Below are positions 1 through 9,310 of a DNA stretch of 64,000 nt, piece by piece. How positions within the stretch are numbered: the stretch's first letter is position 1; each line of letters starts with the position of its first letter. The stretch spans positions 1 to 64,000 of the forward strand of contig JAPTJF010000153.1 of assembly GCA_029339195.1 (NCBI GenBank). Reading direction: 5' to 3'. The translations under genes and the position numbers were made by a program. The DNA comes from Micractinium sp. NFX-FRZ. Its lineage: Eukaryota > Chlorophyta > Trebouxiophyceae > Chlorellales > Chlorellaceae. Below the pieces are notes generated by a model. It was given only the letters and a program-made list of their open reading frames with translations, did not search any database and was not told the DNA's origin.

Positions 1-567
1 AGTGATTCCTTCCGACCCAGTCAGCCCCCCTGAGCCTTTATCAAGCATCATGGCACAAGAAAGCAGCTTCCCAGCCAGTTTGCACCCACTTCACTGGGGA
101 GGGTGTGAGTTCAATTGAAGGTTCGTTCCCCTTGTGAGTGATGCTTGCACAGCTTATGCGAATGTGCATAAACAACTGTGCATGCTGATTTTCCCTAACA
201 AAACGGGCTGTGTTTCGTGGCCTGGATCTACTAGTGCTGGTGCCGGGGTTAGCCGGCTTGGTCCCGCTGCCTACCCGCTGATTGCGTCGACTTGCCTCCC
301 AGCACAATGAAAGTTGTTTTGTTATTGCTCCTGCTGCCATGTATTTGATGGTATGTAGTAGCTAGCTTGCCTGCAGCTGGTTCATGCAGAAGTCGGTCTT
401 CCTCCTCACACACAAACTATCTGTCGCCTTTACCTTCGTACGCTCCTCCTCATCTGTTCAGTAAGCCCCAGTGACGATTGCGCCATTCAACTCGACTCAA
501 ATTTACTTGCAACTTGTCACTGCTTGCTTCCTGGTAGGTACATATATACAGAACACGCTATGCTTGG
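1..567. other. Downstream flank of the 0.6-8.9 kb gene; no supported gene
   Basis: This stretch lies beyond the stop codon of the minus-strand gene that ends at 568 and presumably holds its 3' UTR. A minus-strand open frame begins with an ATG near 340 and meets a plausible GTAGGC donor, so it could be the first exon of another gene running off the left edge. I see no domain or continuation that would support that. Confidence 0.4.
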
Positions 568-3500
568 TCACTGCGCATTGGCGCCGCCCAAAAGTGCAGC
601 AAGCTGCTGCTTGAGGTGTGCCAGCTCGGCCTGCGCCGCCTCCTTCTCCTGCTTCTCTGTGGCCAACATCTGTCGCAGGCCCGCCAGCTGCGCCTGCGCC
701 ACCTCCTTCTGCTGCACCGCCTCCTCCAACAGCTGCTGCATCCATGCCAGCTGCTGCGTTGTGTTGTCCAGCTCACCCTTGGCAGCAGCAGCGTCAGCTG
801 CAACACGCCCTGCTGCCTGCGTGGCTGCAGTGATCTCGAGCTCCTGAAAATAATCGGTGCATGTTGGGATCCGCGTGCAGTAGTGCTTCATTATGCAAAG
901 GAGGCCGGCAACTGTTCGAGATTGGGAGGCTGTCAAGAAACACATGCTGAATGAACAACTCTGACCCACTCACAACATGACTAGCAACCAAATCGATGGA
1001 GGCAGCAAGTGCGTGACACATCAACTAGTTCAACCCCCCTTACCTGCTGCAATGGTGAGCGAGGCAAACTTAGTCCTCCCACGTTGCCACTCGCACCAGA
1101 TGCAGACTGTGCCTGTTGAACAGTAGGACGGCAGAATTGAAGGGGTGGGGAGGTTGGCATCTCTGCTGTGATTGAACAATGGCAACAAGTCAATGTCAGT
1201 TTACCGCATGCACTACAACCACCTTTGACAAGTGCATGGCCCAACAACACGTTAAAAAGTAACAAGCCATGTTCCTTCCTTCCTGGTACACCGTGTACGT
1301 CTCTGCAGAGATGACGGTTCCCGGCGCCGCACAGCCGGGAATGAATCATAACACCACAAGACCCTCACCCGTCGGGTAGGCGGCAGCAGCACGTCGCCCT
1401 CGTCCTCACTGTCGGACACCGTTGCCGGGTGCTCCTGCTCAGAAGCATCCGCCTCGGCGGCGGCCGCCTCCTGCTCAGAAGCGGCTGCCTCCGCCATCTC
1501 GGTGGGTGAGTTAGGGTCATCGCTCCAGCTCCCGTCAGGCAGCTCCTTCTCCAGGTGCCCGAAGACGATCTTGCCTAGGCGGGCCCAGTCGGCGGGGTCC
1601 AAGGGCGGGCCGGGCTCCTCGGCGGGCGGCTCGGTCTTGAACTGCGCATGATGAGACGCGGAGTGTGACGGTATAACACACTAGAGGGTCGAGGGTGTTA
1701 GATGCCCTGCCGCCAGCGCAAGCACATACTCTAGCCTCGAGTGTCAAATGGAAGACACTCGAGGCTCGAGTGTGTGCGGCAGCCATCACCATGAGCGACA
1801 GGCAGCCAACACAGGGAAGACAGACACGTGTGGCATCGAAATTGCGCTCACCACGAGTCGCCACCGGACCTTCAGGTCGCTCAGCCGCTGGCGAGGAATT
1901 TCATGCGCACCCCCTCTGTTGAGCGGGGTGAAGCAGTCGACAGAGCTGTCGTGGTACACGGCACGCTGCATGAGACGCGAGGGGGGAGGGGGAGGATGTA
2001 TAGAAGATCTATCGGCTGCCCCATGGTCACACGGTAGCACTTTGCCAAAGTGTGACAACGTAAACGCCCCAGCTCCCCCAGCGCACCCTGATGAGGTTGA
2101 TTGCCTCCTTGTCCTTTGCCAGCGCGGCCATGATCACAAGCGTGAGGCTGAGGCCGTTGTGGTTGCCGCCCCACTGCATCCGCTTGAAGTGGGCCACGGC
2201 AGCGCGCCTGCAGGTGGAAGGGATAGGGACACAGTAGCTTCGAGTGTGTCGGGTAGACCACGCTCGACGATCGAGTGTGTGAGGCAGCCATCACTCAGAC
2301 AGGGCAGACAGGGCAGACACACAGCAACAATGACTCACGTCGCGATGTTGTGCAACCCATAAGACTCCAAGGGGAGGCCGCTGCCAATGGTCATGAAGGA
2401 CTTTTTAGGGAAGTACGTCGGTGGGTGGCCGCCCAGAGAGATGGATGCGTACCTGTGTAAAGTGGGGCGCAAGCAGGGAAGCCAAGGGGAGTGAAAGCAT
2501 AGCACACCATGGCATCTTTCTCGTTGGACGCATTGGCAGCAGGGGACATGATGCATCCGCGCCACAAGTGTGTAAGACATACCACACTCGAGCCTCGAGT
2601 GTGTCGTCACTCACCCGTCCACGCCCCACTTCGGGTCTTGAGCAATCTCAGCCTTGTTGGGCACGTGGCTCTGGTACTGCCGGTAGTTACCCTTGCCCTG
2701 CTCAATGCACTTCTCAAAGAAGCCGCAAAGCTGCGTCCCACCATGGGCGTCAGGCGCCTGTAGGTTGGAGGGCGTGACATAACACACAAAGGCCATACTT
2801 AGAGAGACGCTCGAGAAGTGAGGATGTCATTTGGGTTGAGCTCCATGTGTGTCATGTACAATGATCGCATTCACGTAGAATGCATTCACTAGCCAACGGA
2901 ACGGCCCCAACCCATAGCACATGTCCTCACCGGCGGTTGCGGCAGCGTGGCCTCCAGTTTGACCTGCTCCGTGGCTGCCTTGCAGGCGGCCAGCAGCGAT
3001 GCGTCCACCGGGATGCAAGCCGCCTTCTGCATGATCAGCTCAGGCAGCCGGGCAGCGTTGGCGTGCAGCTGCTTCTCGGCGTCCCGGGCCAGCGCGCGCT
3101 GCGGTGATTGGAACAAAGCAACAACAAAAAAGTAAGTCACTGGATGCTGAAGCTCTGAGGTCAAAGGGTGGTCGAGCAACATTGATTAAACATTGACCTG
3201 CCACGAACAAACAGCCTAAGATGCACTTGAGCCGCACGCATAGCGTGTCTACAACACACTCGAGCTTCCCAACCCCACACTCCACCTACTATGTCCGACC
3301 CACCTCAGAAGCCTCATACGCCATGACCTCCAGATAGCGCGCCCTCAGCTCCGGGTGCTTGTGGCCACCCTTGAGACGGCCAAGCAGCTTTGCCTCCGAC
3401 TTCTTCCTCCACCACCGCATCATGAAGCTGGGGTTAGCTAGGACATCCGCCTGAGTTTCGGTGGGCTTTGTTCGCCCATCGGGGAATGTCTCGAATAGGT

Positions 3501-6500
3501 GCAGCCGGTCCTCGCGGTATAGGCGTGCAGCAAAGTTCATGTTCTACAAAGCAAGGGGAGGGCGTGCTGAGTGTACAAGCAAGAGCCGAGTGTGTTTGGG
3601 TTGACACTCTCATGGGTCGAGTGCAAGGTCTAACATGGGAGACACGCAACAACCTCTAGTGCGCTTGTGTCGATACACTCGAGGTTCGAGTGCATGCGGC
3701 GTTAAGCACTTTGACAGGCAGCCATGCCAGAGCATCGAGCGTGTTTGGTTAGGCACATATAACAACCATATGTTATAGCGCAGCTATAACTGCTGTTATC
3801 TGCAGCAGCGAGCGGCTCTCCACAGCCGCAGCATGCCGCTGGGCTGGCGCCCAGCTGGCGGGGCGGCGGTCCAGACGCCGCCGCCTCCTCCACCGCCTCA
3901 TTCTATGCGGTTTCGTCGGATCTGTCCCCCCTTGCCTGCCAACCTTCTTTGCGCGACGACAGCATGGCCAAGGGCAAGGGCAAGGGAAAGGCGCCCCCAG
4001 GTGGCCAACGAGGCGGACAACGGCTCGCCCGAGCCTGAGCAGCCCGCTGACCACGGTCGTGCTCCCAGCACTTCCAGGCAGCAGGCAGCAACGGCGAGGC
4101 GCGAGTTCGTGCCGCCCGAGGTGAGCCGGGGCGCCACCAGCGGCGCCGCGGCGCAGGCCGCTCTGGGCCAGGACTTCATGGACGTTGTCTCCGCCACCGA
4201 GTCCGTGCTCAACGACTCCTCCACCCCCCAGACGAGCGCATCACGGCCGCCCTGGCCGAGCTGGAGAAGGGTGAGTGCAGAAGTCGAAGGGTTGCCAGCG
4301 GTTTAACAACCGCCGGCGAGCCAGCACCTCGTTTCCGCAGCCACAACCGGCGAGCATTGCCTGCTTCCATGCCTGCATTCGCCTGCACACCGCACAACGC
4401 CAGCGTGCCAAGGGCACTGAGCAGACGGCTGCTGCGCGGGAGGCGGGAAGGCCTCCCGCCAGTAGTCGGGGCGTGAGACGCATCCGGAATGCCAAAGGGC
4501 AGTACAGCGCTGCGGCGCCCCGCCCCCACACACCTCTGACACCAGGCTTTGCGCCTGCGCTCTGCGGAGCCATTGCTGATATTGACTGCGGTCCCGCTCC
4601 CCCTCCCCTCCGCCCCACGCCCGCACTGGCACAGGCCTAGGCAAGCTCGACAAGTGGGCCGCAGTGGTGACTGCGCTGATCACCATCAGCCCTGCCGCGG
4701 CGCAAGCGCTGCAGGCCAAGCTGGGCCTGGGCACGGCAGCCAGCATGTTCAGCGACCCTGCGATCGCCGCGGCCTTTGCCGAGGTTGCCGGCACGCACGC
4801 CAAGCCCGCCAGCAAGCGCGCCGCCGGCGAGGGCGGCAGCAGCGCGGGCGAGCAGAAGCGCATGCGTGACGACGCCGGCCGGGGCGTGCGCAAGTACTAC
4901 GGCTCAGGCATGCAGCCCATGGCGCCGCTGGTGGCAACCGGCCCCTGGGGGCAGATCGTGGGCGCCGCGCCCGCGCCCTTCCCGGCGCCGCTGCCGCCGC
5001 TGGGCCCCGGGCCCAGCAACTGGGCGCCCCAGCCGCCGGCCTGGCAGCACCCCGGCGCCGGCAAGGCCAACCAGAAGTGCCGCCACTGCGGCCAGCTGGG
5101 CCACTTTGCGCGCGAGTGCCCCAACGGCGGCGCCACGCAGTATGGCCCGCGGCCCCCCATGTGAATTGTTTAGAGGCCTGCGCTGCCTTGCACTGCCTAC
5201 GGCTGCTGGTTTCAACAGCACACCCGCTGACTCCGGCCCGCCTCGGGCATCCCCCTCCCGACAACGGCTTGCCTGGGCCTGCACAACCCGGTTGCGCTAG
5301 CCAGCAGGCCGCGTGCCAGCCCTCCCACACAACCTCACCTCCTCGATCCGCCCGAAGGGATTGCCATCGGCGTCGCATTTGTCCCCATCCAACACAGTTT
5401 CAAAGTCCGGGCCCCTGCCCATGCTCGTGCGGTGCACAACGTGCTCCGCAACCTGTTGACACGTGGTTACAAACAAGGGTGCGAGTGTTAAACCCACGGG
5501 AGGGTTAGAAGGTGAGGCGAGCAAACGGTGTGGTACGGACGGGGCCATTGGACCACGACCAAAAAGGCAACTGCATAAGTGCAAGGTGCCGGGCAGCCCA
5601 CGATCTCACCGGCTCTGAATCGCTCACCGCGGACACGCCCGCAATGGCCTCCGCAACGGTCAGCTTGCGGCGGGGGCGCTTGTTGCTCGCCCCGCTCCCC
5701 CGACGCTCCCCCGCCCCCTGCAGGCAAGCAGTGGTGCCAAGTGGGGTGCCAAGTGGGATGTGTCTGTGGAGTGTCTGTCAATCGGCACCATTCTGCATAT
5801 GCTTTACTCTGTTTTTACTAGAGCAATGCAACGGCACAACCATGACACCTCTCCTCACCGGCGCGTTTGGCAGCCTGGCATCCACCTCCACCTGCGCAGC
5901 GGCCTCCTTGCAGCGCTCTAGCAGCGCAGCGTCCACTGTGTTGCCATCCGCCTGCCACTGGAGCAGGTAGGGCAGCTGGGTGGCTAAGGATTGCATCTCG
6001 TCCATGGCCTCCCGTTGCTTGCGCCGCTGCGGGGAAGGGACACAACGTGGGAACATATAACACGTCACTTACTTGTACGGAGGAGATAAAGGGGTGGCGT
6101 GGGGACAATAGCGAGCGTGCAGGAATGCATGGCCAAGACAGGTTCCCTCGCACAAGTGATGGCCAACAGCCCCGGCTCACCATATCCTCGTCTTGGTCTT
6201 GGTAGGCACCCGCCTGCATCCCATGCAATGTGAGTAAGTCAACGAGCAATGCTAGGGGCTCGAGGGTGCCAGGAGCGAAGAAGCACCCACCCAGCAGGGC
6301 GTCACGTGAGGACTTCAAACACGCGAGAGGCTATAGTGTGCTTCCTACCTGCACGCCAGCATCCGCCTCTGCAGCGGTCAGCCTGCGCGGTGAGCGCGCC
6401 TTGCCCGGGGACACCGGGTTGGCGAGCAATGACATATGTGTGGCCTGCGTGCAGTCGACGTGGTGGCCGATGTTGGGTTTTGTGCATGCAAGGTTGGCAA

Positions 6501-8856
6501 CATGATAGAGCCTCGAACATGTCCGGCCGGAAACACTCGAGCATGGAATGCACCAGGCACCAAGGGCATACCAGACAGCAGGGCCTCCGCGTGCCGCGCC
6601 CTACACTCTCGAGCCTCGTATGTGTGCACCCTGTTGCCACCACTCACATGCTCGTCCCGCCCCAGCGTGGCCGTCACCTTCTTGGTCACGGCAGTCTGAC
6701 CGCCAGCAACCTGCGAGTTGGCACAGTTGAGGCGCGCATGCAATTCGTCATTTGGTTAGGGTATTGGGTGGGATGAGTGTCATGTTGTGGTGTGTGTGTG
6801 TGAGAGAGGGGGGTGGGAGGGGTGGTGGTGGTGGTGATGGGGGGCAGCAGCGGCACTCCTGGGCCACCCACCTACCCCATGCAAGGTTTAGTCACCGCCG
6901 CCAACAGCTGCGGTGCTGCAGAGCTTCTTGCCACTGCCGCTCCTCGGCCAGGAACCCTTGGAAAAGCCTGGCGGTAACAACCCCCAACCCAGCCCCTACC
7001 CCTAAACCCTAAACTTAAGGTTGTAGCATGGGCCGTGTGCAACACTTGAGGGTCCAGGCAGGCTGGAGCGTGGCAGTGCCATGGCGGTTCACTCCCATAC
7101 ACGACCAAATCTGGTATTGCATTGCTCACATGGGCCTCCTCCGGATTCGCCTCCCGCTCATCCCACCGACGGTTTTGCTCCATGGTGCGCTTGCGCCGCT
7201 TCTCCTCCATCCTCTTGCGAAGCTCCAACAACCGCGTATCCTTCACAATGATCTGCACGTAGTCAGTGAAAGGGCCACACACATAAGCCGTGAGGCGTGA
7301 GGTGGGAGCGTGAGGCGGTAGCGCGAGGCGTGGGCTACTTCAAGCAGGTAACACCCTACGCCGGAGACTCAAGCGTGTTAACCACTCACTGTGGGCTGAC
7401 GGTTGGACCCACTCACGAGAAATTCGTGTGGGGCATTGTAGGGCGAGCTCACCACTTGCTGGTCTTCCTCCTTGATATTGACTGCGGCACGCATAGCCCG
7501 AGCCCGCGCCGCCCCTTGATCCACTCTGCCCCCGCCATCAACTGCCTGCAGGCAAGTGAAGTGTAGCCATAGTTGAGAAGGATGCGAGAGGTTGAAGCTG
7601 TACACCATTTTTACAACGAGCAAAAGCAAGTGTGACATTCTCGGCAGGAACCAAACCGGGTGGCAGGAGTGTGGACCGCTTCCCTCCCCCTCGACCGCAG
7701 CAAACTGCCTTCCCCACACTGTAGCCTGAAGCGTTTGGGCTCTAGGCAGTGCTTACCTCATAGTCACCGCCGCCAGCAGCAGCAGCGGCGGTCATCATCT
7801 GCTCCTCTTGCTCATCGCGCAGGAGTCGGTGCACAAGTGCCACTCTTTGCTCTTGAAGTATCTTGCGCTGCGACTTTGCAACAGCAACCTGCATGCAGTC
7901 AAGGGCAGAGCCAAATTTGAGTCAGGAGCTGTGAGGAGTGTGCGTGGTGCACTTCAGGCAGGGAACCCCACATAATGCCAGCTTGAATGTGGATCGCCCC
8001 GCTCCCAATGCACCGCGCCCAAGTGATTTTTAAACAGTGCAATCTGGAGCGTGTGGGGCTGCATGCAGTGCCCACCTCCGCGCTAAGGCAGGTGGAGTGT
8101 GACACGACACAAAGGTTGGCACACCATGTTGCACTTGTTTGCCCGTCACTGATTAGGGTGTTAGACCCTACGGCAATCGGGCAGCGCACTCCCCACCGCT
8201 CCAGGCCCCCAAGCGGCAATACATGATCGAAGCCTTCTGCTGGGGCTGGCATGGCTCTCTCCTAGCCGAAAATGACGGGAAAATGGGTCTAAGCCCAGCC
8301 TGTCGGCCCAAACAAAGAATAAGCAAGGGCTCACCCCGTCTGACTCTGCCAGGTCAACGCCCACCGTCCGCATCTTCTTTGCCGTCCTCTCCTCCCCCGC
8401 CTCCTCTTCTCCGCACTCCTCCTGCAATCGATTTGGGGAGCGTCAATGCTGGCCCGGCATCTTGAGGCAGATGCATACCACCCGGAAGCAACCTGGAGCG
8501 TGAATTGGCCCCACCCTAGAGGCTCGAGGCTCGAGTGTGTAGGGGGCAGGACACCTCCAGTACCCCGACATAATGGCCTCCCCACGGATTTGGAGCGTGG
8601 TATGGCCGGGGAGCAGGACGCCGGAGCGTGGAGCAGGAAGGCAGGCAGCCACGCACAAGTCCCACGAAGGTGCGGGCTGGGATGGGCAACCCAACCCGCT
8701 CCTGAAGCACCTCACTTTGATCGCCGTCACCTTGCCCGCCCATGCTGCCCCTTTCGGCTCCTCGGGGTCCACGTTGCGCCCCGCCTGCCCGGCTGCTCGC
8801 AACACCGGCGGGGTGACTGCGTCCTCTGCAGCGCTGTTGTCCGCACGCCTCTCCAT
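568..8856 (-). CDS. Multi-exon gene of unknown function, C-terminal coiled coil
   Basis: I do not recognise the product. The model starts at the ATG at 8856 and uses 19 exons: about 8856-8716, 8421-8335, 7888-7757, 7545-7417, 7252-7130, 6710-6648, 6444-6349, 6213-6181, 6026-5859, 5717-5628, 5452-5339, 3543-3304, 3098-2931, 2757-2615, 2452-2339, 2207-2087, 1641-1369, 1160-1044 and 843-568. Phases are consistent and almost all introns are phase 0; the chain gives about 875 aa. Lys/Arg/Glu-rich stretches suggest a nuclear protein. An acidic Ser/Glu/Asp-rich segment (exon 17 of the model) precedes a C-terminal coiled coil rich in Gln, Ala, Glu and Leu. Two pairs of exons are internal duplicates (see findings). 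Exon boundaries with short exons are the weak points, and an additional exon near 6.9 kb is possible. A lineage-specific protein or a domesticated transposon protein are both open. Confidence 0.6.
3759..3790. repeat. Two AT-rich hairpins upstream of the zinc-knuckle gene
   Basis: 3759-3776 reads ATAACA-ACCATA-TGTTAT and 3772-3790 reads GTTATAGC-GCA-GCTATAAC, the latter a perfect 8-bp stem with a 3-nt loop. They overlap and would compete. They lie about 180 bp before ATG 3964, in an unusually AT-rich patch for this genome. Confidence 0.7.
3964..5164 (+). CDS. CCHC zinc-knuckle protein, nested in an intron; frame broken twice
   Basis: Exon 2 (4635-5164) encodes an Ala-rich helical segment, a Pro/Ala/Gly-rich linker and near the C-terminus a single retroviral-type zinc knuckle, KCRHCGQLGHFAREC (C-x2-C-x4-H-x4-C), a nucleic-acid-binding motif. 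Exon 1 begins at ATG 3964 with a Lys/Gly-rich MAKGKGKGKAP. Its body (about 3995-4228) reads in the next frame, and its last 14 codons (from 4231, DERITAALAELEK) return to the first frame. The phase-1 join AAG-G|GTGAG at 4273 to exon 2 works only in that frame. The two shifts fall in C5 and C6 tracts, so either an assembly error or a decayed gene explains them. The gene sits antisense inside the 5338-3544 intron of the unknown gene. A single knuckle fits gag-like or RNA-binding proteins; no protease or polymerase is nearby. Confidence 0.6.
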
Positions 8857-9310
8857 CAGTTTTTAAGTGAGCAATGAAACGGGGTGACTGCGTGTGGGAA
8901 GAGATGGGGTGTTTGGAGGTGCGGTGTCGACAGGGCGTCCACCTTCCAGAACGAGCCTGGGACATTTGTGCACCCATCTAACTCCCGCTACATCATGCAT
9001 CATGTTTGGGGTAAATTCTGCTACAACTTGACTACATACGGATGCTGGACCAGCCCTCGTGCATCGCCCTGGGCACCGATTCCAACAGCATGGCATAGCC
9101 TGGAGCGTGGGCATTTGAGCATGCCGCTACAGCTACGGTGAGCAAGCATTCGCGCCGCGTGTGAGCGACCGAGCTGCCCGCTGGCATACAAGTGGCAGCA
9201 GAGCGGGACAGGCCGATTCATGTAGCAGCCAAGATGCCCTGGGACGCCGGGACCAAAGTGTTGCACTCTGGCCGACCCATATTTACATGCCAACGATGCT
9301 TGCAGTCCAA
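8857..9310. other. Intergenic, tandem minus-strand genes
   Basis: Between the stop of the coiled-coil gene (9311) and the start of the unknown gene (8856). It should hold the 3' UTR of the first and promoter of the second. One GGAGCGTG motif lies at about 9101. I see no open frame worth reporting. Confidence 0.5.

Larger units (their letters stand above)
1729..8542. repeat. Dispersed intronic palindrome family, CACACTCGAG-C-CTCGAGTGTG
   Basis: Copies lie in introns of the unknown gene. The best is 2583-2603, a perfect 10+1+10 palindrome. Others are 1755-1773, 3675-3692 (one mismatch), 6602-6626 (degenerate), 8516-8542 (extended), 2268-2285 (degenerate), plus half-sites near 1731, 2236, 2807, 3253, 3600, 3730, 6256 and 6533. 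On the minus strand two copies share a longer flank reading GTGATGGCTGCC just upstream, so the repeat unit is larger than the palindrome. The 2583 copy begins within 15 nt of a 5' splice site. Confidence 0.75.

Noticed and set aside
41..340. Minus-strand 99-codon frame at the left edge
   Set aside because: Could be a first exon (ATG plus a GTAGGC donor), but nothing in the window supports a continuation.
3964..5164. LTR retrotransposon reading of the zinc-knuckle locus
   Set aside because: No long terminal repeats, protease, integrase or reverse transcriptase motifs are present, and the gene has an intron. A gag-derived domesticated gene remains possible.
6880..6967. Candidate additional exon of the unknown gene
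   Set aside because: It resembles a decayed copy of the end of exon 7888-7757 (the GGGD-Y/stop region) and has no convincing donor; omitted from the model.
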